A DNA stretch of 64,000 nucleotides from Capronia americana (lineage: Eukaryota; Ascomycota; Eurotiomycetes; Chaetothyriales; Herpotrichiellaceae), in assembly GCA_016110215.1 (NCBI GenBank), contig JADWQD010000018.1, positions 1 to 64,000 of the forward strand. Reading direction: 5' to 3'. Below are positions 53,601-63,930 of the stretch, piece after piece. Under the pieces are notes generated by a model. The model made no database searches. It was not told where the DNA came from and was given only the letters and a program-made list of their open reading frames with translations. The translations under genes and the position numbers were made by a program. Position 1 is the stretch's first letter. Every line of letters starts with the position of its first letter.

Positions 53601-55041
53601 GGGATTGGCCGTGTCGCAGATATCGATGTTGGTGGTCACTTACTCCGCCGCACAACGGATGTTCCGAGTCATCATGGAGCGAATCAGCAATGCCACGTTC
53701 CAATTCTATGATGTGACGCCGGTGGGAAGGTTGATGAATCGGTTGACCTCGGACATTGGTACCATCGATGGTGGAATCGCCGAACTGTTTCTGGTTGTGA
53801 TCTGGTATGCTATCGCTTGGATCTCGTCGATGATCGTTATTGCGAGCATCACACCGACATTTTTGCTGTTCGCCCTTGCGCTGACACTGGCATTTGTTAT
53901 GATCTTCTTGCAGTTCCTGCCGACGTCACAGAGTTTGCGGCGGCTTGAGATGGTCTCCCTGACACCTTTGATGTCAAACTTTGCAGCCTTGCTGAACGGT
54001 CTGATGACAGTCAGGGCTTTTAATGCTCAAAGGCAATTCCAAGAGAAGAACATCCAGGTCACAGACGCATTTCAGAAAATGGACCACTTTTATTGGAGTT
54101 TGCAAGCTTGGCTGATGTACCGGTTCGACACGCTGTCGGCGGTATCGACCTTCCTCCTCACTCTTCTCGCTATCTTTTCCAACCTTTCGGCTGGCCTTAC
54201 TGCGTTTGTCCTGATATCAGCAAACAAATTTGTCCAAGCGACTCACACAATCTGCAAGTCGTACGGCCAACTCCAACTCAACTTTGTGTCAGTGGAGCGC
54301 GTGATTGAGCTGATCCATGTTGAACAAGAACCGCCCAGCTCCGTCGAACCGCCTGCGGCATGGCCGAAATATGGAAGCGATGTGGTCTTCGAGAACGTCA
54401 CGATACGGTATCAGCCACATCTTGACCCAGCGCTTATAGATGTTTCGGTTCGGTTCGAAGGAGGTTCGACGAATACAATCACCGGAAGAACTGGATCCGG
54501 CAAGTCGACTTTAGCACTCGCGTTATTGGCGACAGTCACACCAGTATCTGGTCGCATTTTGGTTGATGGAATTGATATTGCGAAAGTCAACAAGCAGGCA
54601 TTGAGGAGCAGGATAACCTTCCTGGCCCAGGATCCTATTCTCTTTCCGGGTTCTTTACGCCATAATCTCGACCCGATGCTGGAACATTCTGACTTGGATT
54701 GTGAAAGTGTAGTGTCAAGAGTCTGCGGGAAATACGGATGGACACTGGAGACGCAGATCGACGATGGTGGGCGCAACTTGAGCCAAGGACAGCGACAGCT
54801 TGTTGGGCTTGCCCGAGCGATATTGCGAAGAAGTGCAATTGTCATTATGGACGAAGCGACTGCTAGCATTGACCTAGAAACGTCAGTGGAGATACAGCGC
54901 GTTTTGAGGGAGGAGTTGAAAGAGAGCACAATCATTACCATCGCTCATCGTGCGGCCGCAATGGAGAATGCTGACTTCTGCGTTTCGCTGGCGGCTGGCC
55001 GTGTCTTGTACCAAGGAAGACCGGGCGGAACTGGATCCTGA
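50692..55041 (+). CDS. ABC transporter, ABCC (MRP) type, full-length
   Basis: Intronless, 1449 residues: a short N-terminal membrane block (about residues 40-150), TMD1 (about 225-580), NBD1, TMD2 (about 880-1190) and NBD2. NBD1 has Walker A GEVAAGKTALL (about 650; family norm is GxxGSGKS) and LSGGQKARVALARAVY followed by LLLDDPLSALD. NBD2 has GRTGSGKSTLALALL (about 1265), LSQGQRQLVGLARAIL and IVIMDEATASID. The linker before TMD1 contains NLTLLQWMTVSWIAPLI, typical of MRPs. NBD1 has the usual MRP Asp after Walker B, so asymmetric ATP hydrolysis is likely. It exports conjugates or metabolites across the plasma or vacuolar membrane. A 4.35-kb open frame without introns is notable among intron-containing neighbours. 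Confidence 0.95.
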   Translation: MASKRRNGISRVYLPWPKPFIEEPVDCVDVEPKKSPTRWHAVCLFILSGTGFVTQLVVALTFPWASTTTALWALAVLYTAAWRPRTGSILLFVDFVGIAVAGACLITACFYKNLDGRNAVLTFASTALAAISIVMVTNMPLRDPSLGRAEISRPFSAPSSAFRSPEDNLTLLQWMTVSWIAPLIKVGNKRQLNDEDVWLLPYEFQHRQLHDTFRELRGSVVRRLLSANWIDLVLLTILAIIELAANYSAPVILQKLLQAMETINIEKRSAIQWALLILVVRLVAAQSAVFSLWFGRRCYERSRGEMITMLYEKTLNRKILGGLPQQAEKGQEPEEGPALDASGTEETGNLSETEQLLGGHAKRPKSLAGRAQGRFEKLKSFFVLKKQAKVENKLPASMGKILNLFRNDAYEVAQRFWEFQTLINKPLGLVLSIFLIWRLLGWPSLVGVAVVIIAQFLNYFLARILLVWEKERRRVTDIKLQKITQYVEAIRHLRWYGWHFAWLEGVMTARQKELNLRIITFLLNATIKTLNSFATDMLPVATFYAYTVFAGRQLRIDVAFPALQLFQLLQSNIRELPNLITVLLNASVAVGRISDFIAESDKVDETQSNRSTNDRDRLELENASFSWPGLSSTVLHDLNLSFPQGMTVVFGEVAAGKTALLHALLGELDLREGHLYKPQAAIGYCAQTPWLQTMNIRENILFNSPYEEARYKKTLEACALLPDLANLKHGDLSEIGENGIGLSGGQKARVALARAVYSRTQVLLLDDPLSALDQQTAEWIVTRCLCSNLMENRIVVLVTHRTDICQHLASQLVELTNGTAVLHRSDEDLSKVTSATAVDAELAVEDGRDIDESAAIPDKFVEDEYRAHGGVQFQVYWQYIKAGTIRWWLMVVLTAAFCRATYIAESWFLKEWGEAYNKANAHIFTPQIFEADIHLFRSPVSGLFDKFPDPAVNVRPWLLGFLVIVACETLGLAVSQISMLVVTYSAAQRMFRVIMERISNATFQFYDVTPVGRLMNRLTSDIGTIDGGIAELFLVVIWYAIAWISSMIVIASITPTFLLFALALTLAFVMIFLQFLPTSQSLRRLEMVSLTPLMSNFAALLNGLMTVRAFNAQRQFQEKNIQVTDAFQKMDHFYWSLQAWLMYRFDTLSAVSTFLLTLLAIFSNLSAGLTAFVLISANKFVQATHTICKSYGQLQLNFVSVERVIELIHVEQEPPSSVEPPAAWPKYGSDVVFENVTIRYQPHLDPALIDVSVRFEGGSTNTITGRTGSGKSTLALALLATVTPVSGRILVDGIDIAKVNKQALRSRITFLAQDPILFPGSLRHNLDPMLEHSDLDCESVVSRVCGKYGWTLETQIDDGGRNLSQGQRQLVGLARAILRRSAIVIMDEATASIDLETSVEIQRVLREELKESTIITIAHRAAAMENADFCVSLAAGRVLYQGRPGGTGS

Positions 55042-55985
55042 ATTGTCCATTTGGGCCTGAGTCAAAGGAAACCTGCACCTTTCGTGATCACCTACAGTTG
55101 GATCAGGGAAGATAATGCGTTGAAAAAGTCTCGCAATTACATAAGGAGGGGAAAGGTACAATGTCCAGACGACGACGCCCGAGAATAGCAGCCTAAATTT
55201 GCGCTGTGGAACAGACGGCGCAGGCTGCCCGATTTATTCGAAAGATGGTGCTACTGGAAACGAGGCATTTTCCGAGTACTGACATGCGGCTGGGATATGT
55301 GTGTAACGTGCAGACTGGAGGGTGGTACGTCGATTGATGCCATCCCGGACTCCGAGAAGCAGAGCACCATTAGACATAGACGCACTCTGAACATGAGGGT
55401 GGACGTGGCTCTTTGTGCCTTCTCTTGCAGCCGAAGTGTTCACAACCGCTTCGCGCATAGTTCGTGGATCTGCCGCCATAACCGCAAAGATACAAGGAGG
55501 AGCGAGTCGAAGTCGATTGTCCCGCTGTTGCATGGCTGAAGACCAGGAGAGATGTTGCAACACCGCTGCTAAGCTCCCCAAATTAGTGCAGGATGATGAA
55601 CGTGCTCTTGTGCAGTGCCGGATTGGAAGGTCTACGAGTAAGAAGCAGCTTTGGATACGGCCAGTCCTGAAAGTGCTGCATTCACCAGGCACCCCGGATG
55701 CGCAATTTCTTTTTTCCTGCGCGCTGCGGCTCAACCAGAGCCTGGCCAATCGGATTCTCAGTGTTGAAGCACAAACCTCGTTGCAGATGACGTCCTGAAC
55801 CACACCGAAGTTCGAACAACAACTTCAGCAAACTTCCATCTCTCCCTCACTTCATATAATAACCCCCGCATCTACTAACTACAATCGTTCCTCCCGAAGT
55901 CCCTGCTGTATGGGCAAGCCTCTCTTTTGTTTCTTGTCCAAGTTGCACTCTCTGCCTTCGCGCTGAAACTGCAATTTCTGCCACC
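55042..55985. other. Upstream region of the amino-acid transporter
   Basis: 944 bp. Overlapping open frames on both strands (189 codons minus at 55234-55803; 127 codons plus) lack family motifs and are probably chance. A TATA-like catataata at 55854-55862 lies about 130 bp before the ATG. Confidence 0.4.
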
Positions 55986-57701
55986 ATGTCCGACACTCCA
56001 AATTCTGCCACGGACGACAGCAGAGCAGCTCGCGTCGTAGCTGGCCACCTTCCAGACGGCTATACCGCTGATATTGATGGTGTCCATGCCGGCGACAGCG
56101 AGTCAAGGGGTCCTGGTGAATCGCAGCCGGAGTCGTCTCTGAAACTGCAGGGCGGCGACATCCATCGTGATCTTTTTAAAATCCCACACAAGGCCAAACT
56201 ACATCATCGCGCTGCTACTTTCTCCCACCCGAGTGAGATCTTCACCGACCTCGAAAATGAAACGACAGTGGCAGAACAGCTTGCGCCTGGTGGATTCCGC
56301 CGAGAGTTTGTTCGACAGAAGTACGGCCGCTTCAATCCCGCCGCTATCCCAGTCACAAGGAACTTCGTCGAATTCTTGTCTCTTTACGGAAGCTTTGCTG
56401 GCGAAGACCTCGAAGACACTGATGACGACACGTCAACTCTTGACGATGAGGAAGGAAGGGCACCTAGCGAGAGGAGACCGCTGCTTGGCCGCCGGCGGAC
56501 CACCATGGCTGCCAAGATGGGCGAGGCCGGCACAACCAAGACATTTTTCACCCTTCTGAAAGCCTTCATTGGTACTGGAATCATGTTCTTGCCCAAGGCA
56601 TTCAACAACGGAGGTATCTTGTTCTCATCAATGACGCTATTGACGGTCTCGGTTGTTACCACGTGGGCATTCCACCTGCTGCTGCAGTGTCGGCAAGCCT
56701 ACCAGAAAAGCGGCTATGGCGAACTTGGTGAAGCAATCGGTGGTCCGAGAATGAGATCCATCGTCCTTGCGTCTGTCACAGTCTCTCAGCTTGGGTTTGT
56801 CTGTGCCGGAACAGTCTTCGTCGCACAAAATCTCTACTCTTTTGAAGTTGCCATCAGCAAAGGCTCCGCTCCGCTCTCGACCAATATCCTGATCGCCCTG
56901 CAGCTACTTGCGCTGATCCCGCTTGCGTTCATCCGCAACATTTCCAAGCTTGGTCCGGCTGCACTGCTGGCCGACGTCTTCATTCTCCTTGGTCTCGCCT
57001 ACATCTATTGGTACGACATCTCTAGTCTCATTGAGGATGGACTCAATCCAACTGTTCAACTGTTCAACCCTCAGCACTACACGCTCACCATCGGTTCCGC
57101 AATCTTCACATTCGAAGGGATCGGTCTTATTCTTCCAATCCAGTCATCCATGCGACATCCCGAGAAATTCGAGCCTCTCCTCTGGGTAATCATGCTCATC
57201 AACACCGTTATTTTCACATCCATTGGAGCTCTTTGCTATGCGACTTTTGGTGAGGCGACAAAGATTGAAGTCATTTCCAACTTTCCTCAAAGCAGCAGAC
57301 TTGTCAATGCCGTGCAGTTTCTGTATGCCATTGCTGTCATGGCCGGTACACCCGTTCAGCTGTTCCCCGCACTCCGCATTCTCGAGGGCAAAGCATTTGG
57401 TCGACGCTCCGGGAAAGGGGACACATTTACGAAGTGGAAGAAGAACGGGTTCAGAACGGTCCTAGTTGTCCTTTGTGCTTTGGTTGCAATTCTCGGATCC
57501 AGCAATCTCGACACCTTTGTGGCGCTCATCGGTTCCATCTGTTGCGTACCCCTGGTCTACATTTACCCTCCTCTTCTGCATTACAGAGGCGTCGCAAAAA
57601 CAACCTGGGAAAAGGCCGCGGACGTTCTGTTGATGGTTCTGGGCGTCGCATGCATGATCTACACAGCTATCATCACTATCGTCTCCAGTTTTTTCCAATG
57701 A
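55986..57701 (+). CDS. Vacuolar amino-acid transporter, AVT3/AVT4-like
   Basis: Intronless, 571 residues. A hydrophilic N-terminus of about 175 residues with acidic runs (DLEDTDDDTSTLDDEEG) is followed by about 11 membrane helices of the amino acid/auxin permease family. TKTFFTLLKAFIGTGIMFLP is the conserved first helix, with later GSAIFTFEGIGLILPIQSSM and the terminal helix pair. The proline-containing IGTGIMFLP and the N-terminal length match yeast-type AVT3/AVT4, which export neutral or basic amino acids from the vacuole. The N-terminal acidic and Ser/Thr stretch may be regulatory. ATG context (ccaccATGtcc) is good. Confidence 0.92.
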   Translation: MSDTPNSATDDSRAARVVAGHLPDGYTADIDGVHAGDSESRGPGESQPESSLKLQGGDIHRDLFKIPHKAKLHHRAATFSHPSEIFTDLENETTVAEQLAPGGFRREFVRQKYGRFNPAAIPVTRNFVEFLSLYGSFAGEDLEDTDDDTSTLDDEEGRAPSERRPLLGRRRTTMAAKMGEAGTTKTFFTLLKAFIGTGIMFLPKAFNNGGILFSSMTLLTVSVVTTWAFHLLLQCRQAYQKSGYGELGEAIGGPRMRSIVLASVTVSQLGFVCAGTVFVAQNLYSFEVAISKGSAPLSTNILIALQLLALIPLAFIRNISKLGPAALLADVFILLGLAYIYWYDISSLIEDGLNPTVQLFNPQHYTLTIGSAIFTFEGIGLILPIQSSMRHPEKFEPLLWVIMLINTVIFTSIGALCYATFGEATKIEVISNFPQSSRLVNAVQFLYAIAVMAGTPVQLFPALRILEGKAFGRRSGKGDTFTKWKKNGFRTVLVVLCALVAILGSSNLDTFVALIGSICCVPLVYIYPPLLHYRGVAKTTWEKAADVLLMVLGVACMIYTAIITIVSSFFQ

Positions 57702-58804
57702 AGGGACGCGTGCGTCGCAAATCGACTCCTGCATTACATCTGGCGGGCAGAGTTTCAGGTACATGTAAATTAGAAAAGCATTGGTCTAGGGGGTGGTCGG
57801 ACGTTTTCATTCCAACAAATCATCTGGCAAACCGATCACGTTGCGTTAAACGGTCCTGCCTTTCACAAGCATTCGCATTCGTACATAGGACGATCCTGGG
57901 GATGCTGCTGTAAGCGAAGTTGGGTCTAGGAGATGGACTGCAGCTTCGATCAGCTCTGTGCAGGGTTTTGAGAGTTGCGTTGAATCTGTCTACTTCAGAG
58001 TCAGACGTGCACCTCAACGGCGCTGTTCCTCAACTTCAGCTGGAAGCGATGTCTTGCAGATGCCCTCTCTCTGGAATTGCTGTCGACCCTGGTCGAAACT
58101 GGGTACCTGGGTTGAAGGGGCCGCGAGGTTTCGGGTGGTATCCCGAGAGCAGGCACATCCCGTCGTCCGTCATCTAATCCGGCAGTGTGTCGTCTTGATC
58201 GGACATTCCACCGATAGCCGCCAGCATGCCATCAGATTCGGATGTCTCTCTTAAATAGCAGGGAATCATGCATCACGGGCTTTCGTCATGAGCGAGACGA
58301 GTCCCTGTCCAGCCAAGGAACTCTACTGAAGGTTTCGGTCTGTACAAAGGTATTTGGATAAAGGCCAAACAGAAGGAGGTGACCTGAAATGAGTTGTGAC
58401 ACTCCTGAGATCCTATTGGTTGACTGTCGAATTGCGACTACGTCGCGCCAAGCGAAACAGACCTCCAATCTCGTTCGACCTTGGGGGCGGGCTACGTCCC
58501 CAGTTCTGGGGTATGGAACGGTTTCAGGTCTCATGTGGAGTATCATTCCTCCATACCCCGTACTCCCTGGTTCTCCCGTTCGCTCACAGAGAAATACCAG
58601 TAAAAACGTTTTCCCGAAGGAATAGGATTTGGCTGAGCCGAAATGAGTTGGTATCTGGGCATCCTCAACACTGCTTTAACTGTGGACAAAGGCATATATA
58701 TTCGGAGACAATCTATGATTCGGATCTATGAAGGAATGGAAAGGTTTCTACTTGACATCCGACCTCAAGTAGCTTCAATACCTGGCGAGACGGGATAGCT
58801 CTTC
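57702..58804. other. Convergent intergenic region
   Basis: 1.1 kb between the amino-acid transporter and the FAD reductase. Short open frames up to 111 codons only. Nothing recognised. Confidence 0.5.
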
Positions 58805-60043
58805 TTACAACGAGGACAAGCTGGACAAGTCCAGGTTCGGGATTTCGTAGGCGGGATCAGCAAGAGCAAAAGCCTCATCTTGATCTGCCTTTGGTGGATA
58901 GATCAAAGAGCTGTTGATCCACTGTTTGACCGCCTTGGCTTCCAGGCCCGATATCATCGTCTCACGGGTCCAGCCTGCACCGATAACCGCACCCCATGGG
59001 CCCAAATCAAGGCACGTCCCGTAGCTGGGCTGCGAGTATGGTCGTGTGTCGATCTTGAGTAGATCCGCCGCTGCATTGTGTCCTGCTGAGCGGCCTAGAA
59101 TCGTGGCGTGTTGGCAGGACATCATTGTATGATTTCCTTGGTCGTCGGTCATGGCGAAGGCTGTGTCGCCCGTAGCAAATATCTTCTCGTCGGATGAAAC
59201 TCGCAAATCACGGTCGACGATTAGCCGGCCCTGTGGATTTCTTTCGCCACCGATCTGCCTTGTCAGCTCATCGGCTGCCATTCCACCAGTCCAAACGACA
59301 GTCAGAGCGCTTATTTTCTCGCCGCTGGAGGTGACCACACCGCTGGGCTCGACTGACTTCACCGCTGCTCCAAGCTTCATTTCCACTCCAAGTTCCGTGA
59401 GCGCCTGGATGATGGTCGGGCGCGGGCCGGGCCCAAGCTCAGGTCCAATATCGGCATTCCGCTCGACAATGACAACGCGGACCTTGGTATCTTTGCCGAG
59501 AATCGCGCGTAATCGCGCGGGAAGTTCGGCCCCAATCTCGATGCCTGTAAAACCGCCACCGACTACCACGACTGTGTTGCGCTCCGGAGTATCGGGAAGG
59601 GAGGCCAGGCTATGTAAGTGCTTGTCAAGCTCTGTTGCTTCGTCGATTTGGTCGATGCTGAAAGCATACTCGCTGAGGCCGGGAATGTTCGGACGCACCA
59701 AACGACTTCCAGTCGCCAAGATCAGCCTGGAATAGGAGAGTGTCGACCGTTTGCCGGTGGTGTCTACAGCTTCCACTTCCTGTTTTGCCGGCCGGATGAG
59801 GTCGACTTTGCCTTGAACATATTGGATCCCTGTTGCGGCGAAAAGATCGGTAAGGTGGGCGCTCATGTTTGCTGGATTTGCTTCGTAGAGCCTCGGTCGC
59901 ACAACCAGTCTTGGTTCAGGTGCTACGACTGTCACGTCGATCCCACTGGCGTTCCCCTGGGTGAGATGAATCAGCCGCCTAGCAGCAAGGGCACTCCACA
60001 TGCCAGCGAACCCCGAACCCACGACCAGTATTCTTTGCTGCAT
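58805..60043 (-). CDS. NDH-2 / AIF-like FAD pyridine-nucleotide oxidoreductase
   Basis: Intronless, 412 residues. Two Rossmann motifs: RILVVGSGFAGMWSALAARR (FAD) at the very N-terminus and TVVVVGGGFTGIEIGAEL (NAD(P)H) at about 170. FATGDTAFA near 290 is the FAD-contacting GD motif, and LILATGS precedes the second domain. The layout matches type-II NADH:quinone oxidoreductases and AIF/FSP1-like reductases. No mitochondrial targeting sequence and no C-terminal membrane helix are obvious, so it is probably soluble and could reduce quinones or small electron carriers. Its compactness and intronless state resemble bacterial NDH-2-like proteins, so horizontal origin is possible but untested. It is divergent from a Zn2Cys6 gene. 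Confidence 0.88.
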   Translation of the reverse strand: MQQRILVVGSGFAGMWSALAARRLIHLTQGNASGIDVTVVAPEPRLVVRPRLYEANPANMSAHLTDLFAATGIQYVQGKVDLIRPAKQEVEAVDTTGKRSTLSYSRLILATGSRLVRPNIPGLSEYAFSIDQIDEATELDKHLHSLASLPDTPERNTVVVVGGGFTGIEIGAELPARLRAILGKDTKVRVVIVERNADIGPELGPGPRPTIIQALTELGVEMKLGAAVKSVEPSGVVTSSGEKISALTVVWTGGMAADELTRQIGGERNPQGRLIVDRDLRVSSDEKIFATGDTAFAMTDDQGNHTMMSCQHATILGRSAGHNAAADLLKIDTRPYSQPSYGTCLDLGPWGAVIGAGWTRETMISGLEAKAVKQWINSSLIYPPKADQDEAFALADPAYEIPNLDLSSLSSL

Positions 60044-60714
60044 CTTGAAGAAGCTCTTGCTGTGCTTCTCAGATTGTTTGCTTGTTGATGAAATTGCAGA
60101 CTTGGTTTATACGTCAAGGCGAGTTGCAGAGGTCTTTTATATAGACCTCTGTAGGCCATAGAAATGGATACTCAAGTATCACCGAGAGCCCGACAAAGCC
60201 GAGAGTGAGTGATACGCCTTGAAGACGGCCGGTTGTTCTGTTCATGTTAAGGTCTGCATGAGTGAAAAGATCCCTTTGTGTTAGGAACTCGCTCCAGCTG
60301 GCGGGTATTCGGGGATGGTCGAAAGACTTCCACGTGCACTGTGATGTCGCATCAACTTCAATCGTCAAGATGACGAGCATGACTGTCTCGACGAGAATTG
60401 GCAGCCTTGATGGAAGACTCGATCATTTAGGAGATAGAGTATTACCGCGTATGTAACGATGCGCCTCATGCGATGAGTCCAACCCCCGACAGCCGGAAAG
60501 AGAAATATTTCCGGTTTCGCTCTAGTCCCCGCGGAAAAGGGTCGCCGCAGGAGGCATTCCGCTTTTCTGACTCCCCCGAGTAACCGGATTGCCGGCCACG
60601 TTGTGGACTTGCAGAAAGGAAAGAGACGGAATGCCAAGGCTGGTACATATGGGCATAATACCAAATTCGTTTCTGGCCTTCACTGCTGAGATCTTCGAGC
60701 CAGCTTCTATCGGC
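60044..60714. other. Divergent intergenic region
   Basis: 671 bp between the reductase and the second activator, a likely shared promoter. One TCGCCG at 60542-60547. No gene seen. Confidence 0.45.
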
Positions 60715-62748
60715 ATGGATAACACGCAATGCCCAGCATCGCCTCTGCACGGTGGAGCCGTTCGAGTCTCCCTTGCGTGCATTCAGTGTCGGACTCGACA
60801 TGTCCGCTGTGATGCCAGAAAACCTCAGTGTGGTCGCTGCACATCACGGCGTGAAGAATGTCAATATGCGGCATCCCGGAGAGGTGGTCTTACCCGAACT
60901 GCCAAAGCTGCACGACGTAGCCTTGCAGCAACCGAGTCACGAATAGCCAGCCTTGAACGTATTTTCGAGTCGGCATTTCCATTTCCGCAGAGAGAGCAGC
61001 CTCCGCAAGATGGAACACACAATCTTCTGCCACTCGACACCAACAACATGTCACAGATACAGCCAAGGCCTTGTTCTGCTAAAGCTATCCCGCACTTCGT
61101 GCCGGCCGAGTCCCTAAACATTCGGGGAGATCCATGCATTGATCTCTATTACAAGCATTTTCATCGAAATCATCCGTGCGTCCTCCCACAGACACACCTA
61201 GATCGACTGTTAGAGGATTCTTCAAGGCAGACCAGCCTGAAGCCTCTGATTTCGGTTATGCGGTTTGTCGGATCGTTATACGCTCGATTAGAACAGGGTA
61301 AGCCACTGGTCGAGGATTCTATCGATGTTTGCATGCCCACGGAACAATGTTCGCGGGATCCTTTCACAGTTCAATATCGTCTCATCTACTCGATCGCACT
61401 TTACTGGTGTGGCGAACATGTTCGTTCCCGGGAAGAGATGGATCGGGCGATAGAGCTAGCACTCGAGCTCGAAATGCACCGTCGGAGTTTTGCAACTCAG
61501 TACGGACATGGTGATCCGGTGCTGGAGGAAAGCTGGAGACGAACGTGGTGGCAGCTATACATCGTGAATTCGTGGTACGCAGCGATAAAGCACGTCCGGG
61601 TTTGCCCAACGTATTGCGTGGATGTTACTACCGAGCTGCCTTGCGAAGAAAAAGAATATGAGTCTGGGGTATATATTCACCATTTCCCAGGCCATTGATA
61701 TCAGCTTACAGTGAAACTATTTATAGGCAATACCTCCTCCAAAGACACTGGACGAATTCGACTCTCGAGAATTTTCAGCCAATAACCAAGTCTATTCGTC
61801 ATTTGCCTATCTGATTGGTATTACTCACGACCTTTACACAGTAATGGCGGGTCTCAGGTGGGACGCCTCAAACGACTCCCTTTCTCATGTGGTTGAGATG
61901 ATGGATGTTGTGATTGAAGGGTGGTGGCTCCTTCTTCCGGAGTCGAAACGCCAAATCCTCTCCAGGAATGGCGAATTTGATGAATTGATGTTCCAAGCCA
62001 ACATGGCAGTCCATGCGTAAGTCTATTCATCTAGCGACTCGTCTGCAACAGCCCTCTCTGAATGCAACATCTGGTTATCATAGCATTTGATTGAGCTTTT
62101 TGGGAATACATCAACTTACCTATGCCTAGGTTGACATTGTCAAACCATAGACAATTCTCGGCGCTTGCACTCGATCCAGTCGAGCGGATATCAAGCTGTT
62201 TGTCAAACGCTCCAGACAACTGTGTCTGTTCCACTGTTGACTACGAGACAATACACACGGCACGTTGCCTCCAATCGATCGAGGCCCAGATCCGATTGTT
62301 ACCTCTACCCATACGACCGTACTCTCATACACCTTTCGTGATCTGTATGCTTGCCACTGGCACAATCTCACTTCTGTCGGCCTGCAAATTCTTTTTGACT
62401 GGTCAGAAGTTGGCTGTCGCTCGACATCAGATCAAAATGAGCCTTGGGTATATCAAATCGTTTTCCAAGGTCTGGCCGCAGGCCCATACGACTGTGCAAG
62501 AGATCCAAACCATTGCACGAGAAGTACTGGAAAAATCCTCCCAGGATCACCCTCATATTCGGTGTTTGGACACAGTCCCTCCCAATCGCAGCATACAACC
62601 ATCCCTCGGTCCAGGCTTTGATTTCCCTCAAGCCTCGAGTGCTTGCGGCCTAGCTATGCCTTTCTTGGAGATTCTCGACAATGAATTTTATCTAAGTGGC
62701 ATACAAGCGGATACGGCGTGGGTCTTGGCTGATAACCACGAACCTTGA
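60715..62748 (+). CDS. Zn2Cys6 transcription factor
   Basis: Three exons: 60715-61668, 61727-62016 and 62130-62748; introns 58 and 113 nt, GT-AG; 620 residues. The zinc cluster CIQCRTRHVRCDARKPQCGRC, completed by a final Cys seven residues on, begins about residue 22 and fits C-x2-C-x6-C-x6-C-x2-C-x6-C. A coiled-coil-like linker (ATESRIASLERIFESAF) follows for dimerisation, then the fungal regulatory middle domain (about 145-480; RRTWWQLYIVNSWYA is its typical helix). I chose the ATG nearest the cluster; an in-frame ATG lies at 60631. It is divergent from the NDH-2-like gene and convergent with the MDR gene, both candidate targets. Confidence 0.88.
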
Positions 62749-62856
62749 GCCTTTGGATCCATCCCATGATTTAGTTATTGAGGGAAACGTCAACTCCATC
62801 ATTTTCGGAGTTCACCTGCCTAGAAACCTGACCTCAGGCTGTGAAACTCTTCCAGA

Positions 62857-63930
62857 TTACTTGTGGGTTTGTCTGCTATGTTGAGGCACCAGAACAATCT
62901 TCCCTCGCTCTGTAGGTGGATTCGAGCAAGACTCGTAAGCCAGCCTTGCATCCGCCAAGGGCATCACGCGCGCCACAAAGGATTTCAGAAGGGCCGAGTC
63001 CAGGGCCTTTGCCAATTGTTCCAGACCAGCTCTCGAAGGATACACAATGAAAAAAAGAGCCTTGACGGCTTCCTTCCCTCTGGCTAGTCCGGAATCGCGG
63101 TGGCGCCGCACAAAATCGTAGCTTGCGCTGTCGATAGATATCAAGGTGCCGCGCTCGGCGACCAGAGACCAACAGGTTTCAAGACGCTTTCCGCCTACTG
63201 TGTCAATGATAGTCTCATATTTCCATGAGCCTTTGATCAGATCGCCATACTCAACCACCTCATCTGCACCAAGTCGTCTGAGAAACTCTTCGTCTCGTGT
63301 TCTTGACCTTGTCGCTGCGACGACATACACGCCGGCCAAGCTAGCGAGTTGCACTGCATAGATCCCGACACAACCTGCACCTCCGTTCACCAACAGACGA
63401 CCCTTCTTTTCTTTACCACCTCCGGGACGAGATCCGATTACTTCGTGAGTGTTGCCGAAATCAGGCAGCACAATGCCAGCTTTGTCAAAGAGTGCTTGAT
63501 ATGCGGTTAAGGCACTCAAAGGTACAGCTGCGGCTTCAGCCCATGTGAGAGACCGGGGCTTCAACCACGCTTCCTCTGCCGACACCACTGCATATTCGGC
63601 CCAGGTTCCAGCTCGTGTTGCCGCTGTCATGCCATAAACCTCGTCTCCCGGCTTGAACGGAGAACTTTGAGAGTCTTCGCTGATAGAGACCACCGTCCCG
63701 GAAAAATCGTTGCCCAAGATATTGTATTCTTTGTGATAAGTCTCTGGCCAGGTCAGTGCATCTCGAACGACGGTCGTCGCTTCGACGCGCACCAACATTT
63801 CCCCCGGCTGTTGTGGTCGAGGGACTGGAACTTCATGATCGAGGATGAGGGCTGTGGCGGGAGCAGGATTGGCTTCAGAGTAGGGTGAAGACGGATCACC
63901 ATCGTTTGGGTGTAAGCGGATAGCATCCAT
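62857..63930 (-). CDS. Zinc-less medium-chain reductase (quinone-oxidoreductase-like MDR)
   Basis: Intronless, 357 residues. GroES-like N-terminus (GEMLVRVEATTVVRDALTWP, LGNDFSGTVV, GDEVYGM), then AAAVPLSALTAYQAL and a nucleotide-binding segment LLVNGGAGCVGIYAVQLASL (about 180). The family's GGAGGVG has Cys for the third Gly. The metal-binding Cys/His of alcohol dehydrogenases are absent, so it should be an NADPH-dependent enone or quinone reductase. A tandem insert rich in Gly/Lys (SRPGGGKEKKGR) lies just before the Rossmann fold. The 3' end faces the Zn2Cys6 gene 108 bp away. Confidence 0.9.
   Translation of the reverse strand: MDAIRLHPNDGDPSSPYSEANPAPATALILDHEVPVPRPQQPGEMLVRVEATTVVRDALTWPETYHKEYNILGNDFSGTVVSISEDSQSSPFKPGDEVYGMTAATRAGTWAEYAVVSAEEAWLKPRSLTWAEAAAVPLSALTAYQALFDKAGIVLPDFGNTHEVIGSRPGGGKEKKGRLLVNGGAGCVGIYAVQLASLAGVYVVAATRSRTRDEEFLRRLGADEVVEYGDLIKGSWKYETIIDTVGGKRLETCWSLVAERGTLISIDSASYDFVRRHRDSGLARGKEAVKALFFIVYPSRAGLEQLAKALDSALLKSFVARVMPLADARLAYESCSNPPTERGKIVLVPQHSRQTHK

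Noticed and set aside
55234..55803. 189-codon minus-strand frame upstream of the AVT gene
   Set aside because: Composition is Arg/Ser/Cys-rich without domain features, and it overlaps a likely promoter.
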